NCBI GenBank assembly: GCA_002319885.1
Contig: DCFT01000206.1
Location: 1 to 13,246, forward strand
Length of the DNA stretch: 13,246 nt
DNA from: Bacteroidales bacterium UBA1797
GTDB taxonomy: Bacteria > Bacteroidota > Bacteroidia > Bacteroidales > VadinHA17
Reading direction: 5' to 3'
Positions 1-6,772 of the stretch are shown piece after piece. Every line of letters begins with the position of its first letter. Position 1 is the first letter of the stretch. Below the pieces are notes generated by a model. That model searched no databases. It had not been told where the DNA came from and saw only the letters and a program-made list of their open reading frames with translations. The position numbers and the translations under genes were made by a program.

Positions 1-293
1 TGAAAGCAATAATGATAATATATAATCAGGCCCATACTGAGAAAGTAGAATACATGCTTGATAAGCTTGGAATCAAGGGTTATTCGCTCTGGGAAAATGT
101 TCAGGGGCGGGGATCCAATACCGGTGTTCCCCACCTTGGTACGCATGCCTGGCCTGAGATTAATAAAAGTGTTCTGACAATTGTTGATGATGAGGTGGTA
201 GATACTGTCCTTGAAAAGGTAAAAAGAATTGATGCCATTAATGATGAGGTAGGTATCAGGGCCTTTGTGTGGGATATATTGAAGATGGTCTAG
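1..293 (+). CDS. PII-like (P-II family) regulatory protein, 5' end one base outside window
   Basis: Small protein of the PII-like group that Bacteroidales carry, often next to heavy-metal/RND efflux genes; members are trimeric ferredoxin-fold sensors, but the ligand of this group is not established. The conserved block WENVQGRG..TG.PH.G.HAWP and the C-terminal GIRAFVW are visible. There is an in-frame ATG at 12, but bases 1-11 read ?TG AAA GCA ATA in the same frame. The natural start is therefore almost certainly an ATG whose A lies just left of the window, giving MKAIMIIYNQ, which fits the family's usual N-terminus. Full length is then about 97 residues. It lacks an obvious classical GlnB T-loop with its modified tyrosine, so nitrogen control by uridylylation should not be assumed. 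What lies upstream is unknown. Confidence 0.8.
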   Translation, partial: KAIMIIYNQAHTEKVEYMLDKLGIKGYSLWENVQGRGSNTGVPHLGTHAWPEINKSVLTIVDDEVVDTVLEKVKRIDAINDEVGIRAFVWDILKMV

Positions 294-297
294 AATA

Positions 298-391
298 TGT
301 AGAGACGCCCGATTTGGGCGTCTCAAAATCACATATATAGAAGATACGCCGGGAAATACCAAAAGAGACGCCCGAATTGGGCGTCTCTACA
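298..391. repeat. Pair of REP-like palindromes forming an inverted-repeat element
   Basis: Two almost identical palindromes: 302-324 (GAGACGCCC, loop GATTT, GGGCGTCTC) and 365-387 (same arms, loop GAATT). The outer edges extend the match: TGTAGAGACGCCC at 298-310 is exactly complementary to 379-391, so the 94-base unit has 13-base terminal inverted repeats, each of which is also half of a small hairpin. The centre (325-364) is not repetitive. It sits between two convergent genes. Repeats of the general form GTAGAGACGC...GCGTCTCTAC occur dispersed in Bacteroidota and cyanobacteria (recalled, not searched). The arrangement resembles REP doublets. Confidence 0.8.
361..388 (-). terminator. Possible intrinsic terminator for the leftward gene set
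   Basis: Read on the minus strand, the right-hand palindrome is a 10-base-pair GC-rich stem (364-373 with 379-388) with a 5-base loop, followed by a run of four T (364-361). It lies about 107 bases beyond the stop of the HAD gene and could end that transcript. The T run is short and the hairpin is primarily a repeat, so the terminator role is inferred. Confidence 0.45.
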
Positions 392-494
392 GTCTTGTAA
401 AAATTAACAATTTGTAATCTGTAGGATCATTTCGATTTGATCATCCGTTCAATTTGTTCATTCATGCAATACGGACGAAAATACGATTCAGGAT

Positions 495-1109
495 TTAAGA
501 ACCAGAGGAAGCGCTTAGTATTTTATTAATCTCTCCTGATATTTCGAGAGAACCATCAGTAAACAGACCTTTCATGCCTATCGTTTCCGCTTTCCTGACA
601 TTTATCTCTATATCGTCTATAAAAAGACACTCTTCGGGCAGAAGAGAATATCTCTCAATGAGAATTTCATAAATTCTGTTTTCAGGTTTTGCAGATTTTG
701 CTTCAGCTGAGATCAGTCCTCCATTGAAATATTTAAAGAAATAATAACCCGTTCTCACCTCTTCAAAAATATCGAGAGGGAAGTTAGACAGATAATATAG
801 CTTTAAACCGCGTTTTTTTAACGCAGGAAGAACTCTGACGTTCGAATCGAGGGGAAATATCAGGTCGGTACGTAAATTGAAAATATGGGTTATTTCTTCC
901 TTCTTAAGCGTTGATTTTAATGCAATCGAATCAATAGCCTGGGGAGTGGTGATTTCACCCCTGTCAAGCATCTGCCATTCTTTGCTACCGAAAATATCCG
1001 CAAGAATTTTAGCCTTAATAGTTTCAGGGTACTTATGTTTATCAAAATATTCTGAGGGTTTGAAACTTATCAATACATTTCCAAGATCAAAAATGATGGT
1101 TTTTATCAT
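495..1109 (-). CDS. HAD-superfamily phosphatase-like hydrolase
   Basis: Cytoplasmic haloacid dehalogenase-like protein of 204 residues, the usual size for class I HAD enzymes with a helical cap. Motif I is FDLGNVL with nucleophile D8; motif II is LSNF (S108, N109); the motif III lysine is K141 in AKPENRIY; motif IV is the FIDD pair D165/D166. The second motif I aspartate is a glycine (DLG), as in the YihX-like sugar-phosphate phosphatases that share FDLGNV. A small phosphorylated metabolite is therefore a likely substrate, possibly a hexose phosphate; this is inference. The start lies 1 base after the stop of the phosphofructokinase gene, so the two are very likely co-transcribed and translationally coupled. 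No signal peptide or membrane segment. Confidence 0.85.
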   Translation of the reverse strand: MIKTIIFDLGNVLISFKPSEYFDKHKYPETIKAKILADIFGSKEWQMLDRGEITTPQAIDSIALKSTLKKEEITHIFNLRTDLIFPLDSNVRVLPALKKRGLKLYYLSNFPLDIFEEVRTGYYFFKYFNGGLISAEAKSAKPENRIYEILIERYSLLPEECLFIDDIEINVRKAETIGMKGLFTDGSLEISGEINKILSASSGS

Positions 1110-1110
1110 A

Positions 1111-2436
1111 TCACGAATTTTTCATACTTATTGGCTGGCCGGTTGCCTCAAGGACATTCCACCAAAGTTCTCCTTCAACATCAATTTTTTTACGTTTTGC
1201 AACCACCATTTCAATAGGCATCAAAGTAAACTGGTTATTCCAGAACCCGATAACAAAATCAGTTTTTCCCGAAAGAGCAGCATGAACAGCATTCTGGGCC
1301 ATTAAATTACAGAATTTACTGTCGTTTGCATTTGCCGGAGCACTCCTGATTATATAGCTTGGATCGATATATTTAATGGAATGAGGGAAATTTTTAGTTT
1401 TAAAATCTTCTGAGATTTTGTCTTTCAGGAATACACCTATGTCTTTGTATTTTATATTGCCGGAAATATCCCTTTGTTGGTCTGTACATTCGAATAAATC
1501 CTGTCCTGCACCTTCAGCAACAACAATTACAGCATGGTGTCGTGCTTCGAGACGTTTTTGCAGGATACTGAGAAATCCCGACGGACCATAAAGATCAAAA
1601 GTGATTTCCGGGATCAAAACAAAATTTACCGACTGGATTGACAGAGCGGCTGTCGCAGCAATAAAACCAGAATCGCGACCCATGAGTTTAACGAGAGCAA
1701 CTCCATTAAATGCGCCTGAGGCCTCATTGTGCGCATACCTGATTATATCATTGGCAATAGAAAATGCAGTTTCAAAACCGAATGATTTTTGAATCAGGTC
1801 TATATCGTTATCAATTGTTTTGGGAATACCGGCTACGGCAATTTTCAATTTTCTTTTCTCAATCACTTTGTGTATAGCATGAGCGCCCCGGAGGGTCCCG
1901 TCTCCACCTATGCAAAAAAGAACATTGATATTCATTATCTCAAGAGTATCAACCATTTTTTCCACATCCTGGTTTCCTCTTGACGATCCCAAAAATGTTC
2001 CACCGGTAAGGTGAATATTTTCAACCATTTGTGAAGTAAGCTCTATAACCGGATGATCATAGTCGGGAATTAATCCTTCATATCCGTATCTGAAACCAAG
2101 TACACGACAGATACCATATCTATAGTATAGTTCATTAACCAGACTGCGTATTACATTGTTTAATCCGGGGCATAAACCACCACATGTGACAATTCCGACT
2201 TTCGTTTTTGCGGGTTGGAAATAGATATTTTCCCTCGGGCCGGCTTTTTCAAATGAAACCGGAAGTTCACCTGTTTCCCTGCATTTATTGAAGTTTTCAA
2301 GCGAGACATCATATAAGATTCTTTCACTGTCGTCTACAAAATTATAGATTGGATTTTCGACACGGTGGGTACGCTTAAGCGGAGATGAAACTCCACATTT
2401 CCCAAGAGAACTGACAAGAAAGTCTTCATATTTCAT
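1111..2436 (-). CDS. pfkA: 6-phosphofructokinase, plant-type / group X, predicted ATP-dependent
   Basis: Phosphorylates fructose 6-phosphate to fructose 1,6-bisphosphate, the committing step of glycolysis, in the cytoplasm. The fold starts at VGIVTCGGLCPGLNN (about 80-94) after an N-terminal extension of some 78 residues absent from E. coli PfkA (320 aa) but usual in plant-type enzymes. Key motifs are GGDGT (177-181), PKTIDND (205-211, catalytic aspartate in TIDND) and MGRDSG (252-257). The glycine in GGDGT, where pyrophosphate-using enzymes have aspartate, points to ATP. The lysine in PKTIDND is shared by PPi enzymes and plant ATP-PFKs, so donor choice rests mainly on the glycine. At 441 residues it fits the plant/spirochaete-like long clade. 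Co-directional with the HAD gene immediately downstream. There is no clear Shine-Dalgarno sequence before the ATG. Confidence 0.93.
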   Translation of the reverse strand: MKYEDFLVSSLGKCGVSSPLKRTHRVENPIYNFVDDSERILYDVSLENFNKCRETGELPVSFEKAGPRENIYFQPAKTKVGIVTCGGLCPGLNNVIRSLVNELYYRYGICRVLGFRYGYEGLIPDYDHPVIELTSQMVENIHLTGGTFLGSSRGNQDVEKMVDTLEIMNINVLFCIGGDGTLRGAHAIHKVIEKRKLKIAVAGIPKTIDNDIDLIQKSFGFETAFSIANDIIRYAHNEASGAFNGVALVKLMGRDSGFIAATAALSIQSVNFVLIPEITFDLYGPSGFLSILQKRLEARHHAVIVVAEGAGQDLFECTDQQRDISGNIKYKDIGVFLKDKISEDFKTKNFPHSIKYIDPSYIIRSAPANANDSKFCNLMAQNAVHAALSGKTDFVIGFWNNQFTLMPIEMVVAKRKKIDVEGELWWNVLEATGQPISMKNS

Positions 2437-2539
2437 CTTTTCCGGATTTGTCCAATTATAAATAAAGTCAACTGAAAAACATTTGTTTTCAGGGAGGTCA
2501 AATTTAGGAAAAAAATTGGATGATAGTCAAAAAACAAAA

Positions 2540-2752
2540 TCAGATTATCTGCTTGATTCTTCCTACCAGGCCATTCTCAAGCATAACTTTTATTCCGTGA
2601 GGATGATTAGGCGATGAAGTAAGAACTTCTTTTACTTTTCCTGCAGTAAGCCGGCCTGTGCGTTTGTCTTCTGTTAATTCTACTTTAACCTCTATGCCTG
2701 GCTTAATATCAGCCCTTCGGGTTCCTTCCAAAAACTCCAGTTTTTTCAACAT
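2540..2752 (-). CDS. ywbE: YwbE family small protein
   Basis: A 70-residue protein matching the YwbE/DUF2196 family, whose function is unknown. The signature is clear: an N-terminal IKPG..V.V.L (about 16-26), DKRTGRLTAGKVKEVLT (about 29-45), then the family hallmark HPHGIKVML (about 50-58) and a final GLVGRIKQI. Length is typical of the family. The sequence reads like a small beta-barrel (KOW-like) fold, which is an inference from alternating hydrophobics and glycines. It lies 103 bases upstream of the phosphofructokinase start and about 116 bases from the preceding gene, so it may have its own promoter. The first ATG is used because no later start keeps the N-terminal conserved region. Confidence 0.88.
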   Translation of the reverse strand: MLKKLEFLEGTRRADIKPGIEVKVELTEDKRTGRLTAGKVKEVLTSSPNHPHGIKVMLENGLVGRIKQII

Positions 2753-2868
2753 ATCTTCGAATAAAATCAGGTTCAGAAAATTATCGATCAGATTGCAATA
2801 ATAAAAAATATTTACTCACGAAAATGTTAAAGTGATAAATGTTTTGACAGATGCAGGAAATCAATGGA

Positions 2869-3768
2869 TCAATAAGCCCCTTTTATCTTTGTTCGTATTC
2901 TGTAAAGACTTTTACTTGCTGTGACAAACAGGCTTTTCATATCGTCACCGCCAAAGCAGACATTGGCTGTCCAGCTTTCAGGGATTGGAATATTTCCGAT
3001 GAAGACACCATCTTTATCAAAAATGGTTACACCCGTACCAGTGAGATATATATTGCCCATTAAATCAATAGTCATTCCATCAGAACCCATTTCACAAAAC
3101 AGTTTTTTGTTACCAAGTCTGCCGTTTTGATAGATTGAATATTTCCAGGTTCTTTTTCCGCCTATATCAGCAACAAAAAGAGATTTACCATCCGGAGTAC
3201 CTACAATACCATTTGGCTGAACAAGGTCATCTGCTACTCTTGTAATTGTTTTATGGTCAGGAGCCAGATAATAAACTGCCTGGCAATCCTGAGGCATTGA
3301 GTCGTGATCCCACCATGTTCGTTTATAAAACGGGTCAGTAAAGTAAACTCCTCCCTCGGCGTCATTCCACAGATCATTAGGACCATTAAGTGGTTTGTCC
3401 TGGAATTTTGAGGGAATAATTGTGATTATTTTGTCTGGTGTGATGCACCATAACTCATTTTTCTGGTCAGCACATGCCCACAGGTTACCATCCTTATCAA
3501 AAGAGAGACCATTTGAACGGCCACAGGGCTGCATGAAAGTAGATAATTTGCCGGAAATGCTCCAGACCATTATTCTGTCATTGGGTTGATCGGTGAAATA
3601 GACATTCCCTTTTGCGTCAGCGGCTGGACCTTCTGTAAACAAGAATCCGTCTGCAAGTTTTTCAACTTTAGTCCCGGGCTGAATAATGTCATCAAGGTCA
3701 GTTTCCCGCACAAAGCAGAGGCCTGTATATACCAAAGGGATTATTATCAGCAATTTCTTAATGTTCAT
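2869..3768 (-). CDS. Exported SMP-30/gluconolactonase-like protein
   Basis: Six-bladed propeller protein of the SMP-30/LRE-like region family, which hydrolyses sugar or other lactones using a divalent metal. Residues 1-18 form a basic then hydrophobic signal peptide (MNIKK..IIIPLVYTG). Cysteine 18 is not in a convincing lipobox (TGLC), so a periplasmic soluble protein is more likely than a lipoprotein. Family landmarks are FTEGPA with metal ligand E46, LNGPND (127-132), QPNG with N186 and GSDGM with D230, i.e. the expected Glu/Asn/Asp metal set. The repeated blade motif GN.YFTD / DGKSLFVAD is obvious. At 299 residues it is full length. It follows the CocE-type hydrolase gene by 68 bases on the same strand, suggesting that both exported enzymes act on related ester or lactone substrates. 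Substrate unknown. Confidence 0.87.
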   Translation of the reverse strand: MNIKKLLIIIPLVYTGLCFVRETDLDDIIQPGTKVEKLADGFLFTEGPAADAKGNVYFTDQPNDRIMVWSISGKLSTFMQPCGRSNGLSFDKDGNLWACADQKNELWCITPDKIITIIPSKFQDKPLNGPNDLWNDAEGGVYFTDPFYKRTWWDHDSMPQDCQAVYYLAPDHKTITRVADDLVQPNGIVGTPDGKSLFVADIGGKRTWKYSIYQNGRLGNKKLFCEMGSDGMTIDLMGNIYLTGTGVTIFDKDGVFIGNIPIPESWTANVCFGGDDMKSLFVTASKSLYRIRTKIKGAY

Positions 3769-3836
3769 CTTTGCAGTTTCCTATAACTTCATTACTGTAT
3801 CGCAAGCAAATGTTGAATAGTCCTCTTTCAGATTTT

Positions 3837-5711
3837 CTATTTCAGTACTGTAATTTTTATATTCGACGGATAGGTTGAGTCGTGGTAGATCCTCTGCGTG
3901 GCTTTTTGAAAGGCGCTATCTGAACAGGTGTAAATATCCACAAATTTCTGAGGATTTCTATCCACGAGTGGAAACCATGAATTCTGAACCTGGACCATTA
4001 TGCGATGTCCTTTTTTAAAGGTATGCGCAATATCCGGCATAGTATATTTTACTTCAGTCACCTTTCCGGGGATAAAAGGTTCGGGCTTTTCAAAGCTGTT
4101 CCGATATTTTCCCCTGAATACTTCACCCCTGACAAGCATCTGGTATCCTCCCAGGGGAACTTTTATATCGGAAGAGATATCTGCTTCAGTATCGGGGGGA
4201 AAAACATCAATTAATTTAACAATATAATCAGCATCTGTCCCTGTTGTAGAGACAAAAAGATCAGCAGTCAGCGGACCGGTTAAGGTCATATCATCAGAAA
4301 GAATGTCAGTCTGATAAACCATCACATCGGGTCGCCGCGATGCAAATCTCTGATCATCGGTCATATATTCGGCAGTCCGGTGAGTTCCTATCGTTTCAGT
4401 GTAGGGAACCGGTTTCATCGGATCAGAAACATATTCATCAAAGCTTTCTTTGGCTTCAGGTGATTTAAATGAAACAGCTCCGCCGGGTTGCAAAAAAAGA
4501 TTTTTTTCAAAAATATTTTTTGGCGGCCATGAGTCAAAGCTTCTCCATTCATCCGAACCGGTGACAAAGATGGTAGCCTCCGGTATTTCATGTTTGCCTT
4601 CTCCCTTCAGATAATAGTCAAAGAAGCGCTTTTCAAGAGATTGAAATTTTGCATTTGCATCGAGGCCCCAGTAAATATTGCCCAGGTTTGTTGCTTTTCC
4701 GAAGGCCCACTGCCCATGTGACCAGGGACCCATTACAAGAAAGTTCTTTGTTGACGGCGAGTTTTGTTTTTCAATGGCCTCGTAGGTATGAAGTGTTCCA
4801 TAGAGATCTTCGGCATCAAACCAACCTCCCACTGTCATAACGGCAGGAGTGACATTTGTAAGAAATTGCCTTGGGTCTCTTGCTTTCCAGAAATCGTCAT
4901 AATCGGGATGTGCAAAAGCATCATTCCAGAATTTAATACTGTCGCCAAGATATTCAGGAGCAAGGTTTTTGTCGGCTCCTGCGGATATGAAAAACGCGTA
5001 GTTATCCGGAACAGGCCACTTAAATGAAAAAAATCCTTTCCTGGTCGGTGCCCTGTGGCGATGCCCGTTGCTATAGTAAAAGTCAAAGCAATCGAGAATA
5101 AAAAATGCTCCGTTATGATGAAAATCATCGCCTAAAAACCAGGCTGTTACAGGTGCCTGAGGAGAAACCGCTTTTACAGCGGGATGTGCATTAATAATGC
5201 CCATTGTTGAATAGAATCCGGGATATGAAATTCCAAAAATTCCAACATTCCCATTGTTATTCGCGACGTTTTTAATCAGCCAGTCAACAGTGTCCCATGT
5301 ATCAGTGGATTCATCAATATCAATATTGTTCGTCTTATTTGGTATTATTGGTCGTATATCTTCGAATTCGCCTTCACTCATATATTTACCTCTTACATCC
5401 TGGTAAACCATTATATAATTATCTTCAGTATATCTGTTGTAAAGCTGCACATGGAAGTTGTAACTATGCTGGCCTCCCGGTTCGATATCATAGGGAGTCC
5501 GGTTAAGAAGTATGGGGTGAGTTACAGCAGTATTCTTCGGTGTATATATTGATGTAAATAGTTTTACCCCGTCTCTCATAGTAATGTAGACTTCCTGTTT
5601 ATCATATCTCTGTTTCAGGTCTTCAATATTCTGAGAGTATGAGTAAGAAGAATCAGCCACAATAATGATCAGCAGCACTACCCTCAGGCATATGAATGTT
5701 TTTGATTTCAT
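3837..5711 (-). CDS. Exported CocE/NonD-family serine hydrolase (X-Pro dipeptidyl-peptidase S15-like)
   Basis: Large alpha/beta hydrolase of 624 residues, the usual length for alpha-amino acid ester hydrolases, glutaryl-7-ACA acylases and cocaine esterase relatives. A signal peptide occupies about residues 1-26 (RVVLLIIIVADSSYSYS). The S15 domain begins at VYITMRDGVKLFTSIYTPK (41-59); the nucleophile elbow is GISYPG with S162; the acid is D299 in GGWFDAED (D302 is an alternative); the base is H332 in GPWSHGQW. The C-terminal jelly-roll (PepX_C) is seen from about residue 470, with LTGPLTADLFVSTTGTDADYIVKLIDV and the late KGHRIMVQV.NSWFP. The family cleaves esters or acyl/aminoacyl bonds; its activity cannot be narrowed from sequence. 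It starts 23 bases after the thioesterase stop, so it probably belongs to the same transcript. Confidence 0.92.
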   Translation of the reverse strand: MKSKTFICLRVVLLIIIVADSSYSYSQNIEDLKQRYDKQEVYITMRDGVKLFTSIYTPKNTAVTHPILLNRTPYDIEPGGQHSYNFHVQLYNRYTEDNYIMVYQDVRGKYMSEGEFEDIRPIIPNKTNNIDIDESTDTWDTVDWLIKNVANNNGNVGIFGISYPGFYSTMGIINAHPAVKAVSPQAPVTAWFLGDDFHHNGAFFILDCFDFYYSNGHRHRAPTRKGFFSFKWPVPDNYAFFISAGADKNLAPEYLGDSIKFWNDAFAHPDYDDFWKARDPRQFLTNVTPAVMTVGGWFDAEDLYGTLHTYEAIEKQNSPSTKNFLVMGPWSHGQWAFGKATNLGNIYWGLDANAKFQSLEKRFFDYYLKGEGKHEIPEATIFVTGSDEWRSFDSWPPKNIFEKNLFLQPGGAVSFKSPEAKESFDEYVSDPMKPVPYTETIGTHRTAEYMTDDQRFASRRPDVMVYQTDILSDDMTLTGPLTADLFVSTTGTDADYIVKLIDVFPPDTEADISSDIKVPLGGYQMLVRGEVFRGKYRNSFEKPEPFIPGKVTEVKYTMPDIAHTFKKGHRIMVQVQNSWFPLVDRNPQKFVDIYTCSDSAFQKATQRIYHDSTYPSNIKITVLK

Positions 5712-5734
5712 TTTTTAATCTTTTAGTTTGAAAT

Positions 5735-6148
5735 TCAAGGCTCTAACCCAAGTCGGGTAACCAGGTTTCCGGGAGGAACAGGTCTCCCTTTTTTTGTAGC
5801 TATTCCTGTTACTTTTGCTTTGACAATAAGCTTTAAATCAGGCAACCTGAATATGTCCTGAATAAAAAGTATCCGGGCATTTCCCTCTCTTTGGATATCC
5901 ACAGTAACAATAAATTCATCGCGGCTCTTCAATGGATATTTATATTCGATTTCCACCCTGGTTACAATAAGATCAGTCCCTTCATCGTGGAGCTCGACAA
6001 AACTGACTCCTTTAGAGATTAGAAACTGATGCCTGGCATGCTCAAGATAATGCTGGTAATTGGCATTATTTACAACACCCTGAAGATCACATTCATAATC
6101 TCTGACAATAAATTTAAGGTTAAATGGATTATTGTTTTCTGTCATCAT
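5735..6148 (-). CDS. Hotdog-fold acyl-CoA thioesterase (4HBT/YbgC-FadM-like)
   Basis: Single hotdog domain of 137 residues, normal for 4-hydroxybenzoyl-CoA thioesterase-like enzymes that release CoA from acyl- or aroyl-CoA. The active-site segment is RDYECDLQGVVNNANYQHYLEHAR, with catalytic-type D21 in the D.xGVVNN pattern preceding the central helix. Strand motifs EIEYKYPLKSRDEFIV and GNARILFIQDIF follow as in the family. There is no signal peptide, so it is cytoplasmic. The first of two adjacent methionines is chosen because its ATGA overlaps the stop of the upstream CoA-binding gene by 4 bases (6145-6148), a classic coupling arrangement. Pairing with a CoA-binding protein supports a CoA-ester role; the acyl group is unknown. 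Confidence 0.88.
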   Translation of the reverse strand: MMTENNNPFNLKFIVRDYECDLQGVVNNANYQHYLEHARHQFLISKGVSFVELHDEGTDLIVTRVEIEYKYPLKSRDEFIVTVDIQREGNARILFIQDIFRLPDLKLIVKAKVTGIATKKGRPVPPGNLVTRLGLEP

Positions 6149-6594
6149 TTTGGAAAACGGCCGAAGAATTTTTTTAAACTGGCATGGAACTTATGAATAC
6201 TATGTGGTTTGTAATGCATGAGAATGCACTCTCCTGTTATAAAATTTATTTCTGAGTCTTTAAGCTCATCAAGAGCCTCTTTACTATCAGCCATCTGTTG
6301 TATCCAAACCTTTGTTATCCCTTTTTCTTTGGCTTCTCTGATCACAGAAGCCGTTACATTTTTTTTTGTAACAACAATTATACTTTTCACTTCAGGAGGA
6401 AGCATTTTTACACTTTGATAAGATTTTTCGCCCATTATTTCATCTGCCAGCGGATTAACCGGAATGATATTCATCCCTTTTTCTTTTAGTTCCTTAAAAG
6501 CAGTATATCCAAACTTTTTTGGATTACGCGAAACGCCTACAATTGCGATAGGCTGTGAATCAATAAACTCATTAATTTGTTCCAAAGTTGTCAT
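6145..6594 (-). CDS. CoA-binding domain protein (YccU-like)
   Basis: Stand-alone Rossmann-type CoA-binding domain (CoA_binding_2) of 149 residues, close to the size of E. coli YccU-type proteins. The nucleotide loop is AIVGVSRNPKKFG (17-29), followed by ELKEKGMNIIPVNP (35-48) with the typical PVNP turn, then SIIVVTKK and VWIQQMADSKEALD and the terminal GECILMHY. Known structures of this family bind CoA, but a catalytic or carrier role is not established. It is the first gene of the leftward set and overlaps the thioesterase by 4 bases, so the two proteins are probably made together. The ATG at 6594 is the only good start; the preceding 178 bases hold the divergent promoter region. Confidence 0.88.
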   Translation of the reverse strand: MTTLEQINEFIDSQPIAIVGVSRNPKKFGYTAFKELKEKGMNIIPVNPLADEIMGEKSYQSVKMLPPEVKSIIVVTKKNVTASVIREAKEKGITKVWIQQMADSKEALDELKDSEINFITGECILMHYKPHSIHKFHASLKKFFGRFPK

Positions 6595-6772
6595 AGCCTG
6601 AATTAATTTTAAAGTTTAATTATAAAATTATCTATTTAATACCAGAGTGTCTGAAGTTTTGCTTCAGAAGAGGTTTTCAATCTAAGTATAAAGACTTAAA
6701 AATACAATAAAAAAACCAACTGACATTATTTTTCATTTACTTGGTATTAAGGTTTACGAATAAAAAGTCGGA
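6595..6772. promoter_or_regulatory. Divergent promoter region with a split inverted repeat and a hairpin
   Basis: This 178-base A/T-rich gap lies between the CoA-binding gene (minus) and the MFS gene (plus), so it must hold both promoters. TTAATACCA at 6636-6644 is perfectly complementary to TGGTATTAA at 6742-6750, 97 bases apart, one copy near each start. Between them is a hairpin TCTGAAG / CTTCAGA (6650-6656 and 6662-6668, loop TTTTG). These could be operator copies or a local fold. I found no good -7 box TAnnTTTG on either strand. Confidence 0.4.

Noticed and set aside
298..391. Two identical palindromic units as a possible CRISPR remnant
   Set aside because: There are only two units, they are true palindromes with complementary outer edges, and there is no further repeat or cas gene nearby; a REP doublet explains them better.
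877..1305. 142-codon plus-strand frame over the HAD/PFK junction
   Set aside because: It runs antisense to two clear enzymes and shows no family features.
2472..2492. Hairpin CTGAAAA / TTTTCAG between ywbE and the PFK gene as a terminator
   Set aside because: The stem is short and mostly A-T with no T run downstream on the minus strand, so it would be a weak stop and may be chance in A/T-rich DNA.
2869..3768. Lipoprotein assignment for the SMP-30-like protein from cysteine 18
   Set aside because: The residues before the cysteine (TGL) do not form a lipobox, lacking the usual Ala/Gly/Ser at -1; an ordinary signal peptide is the simpler reading.
4835..5128. 97-codon minus-strand frame inside the CocE-type hydrolase gene
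   Set aside because: It is in another frame of the same strand, wholly inside a gene whose S15 domain and catalytic motifs are intact.
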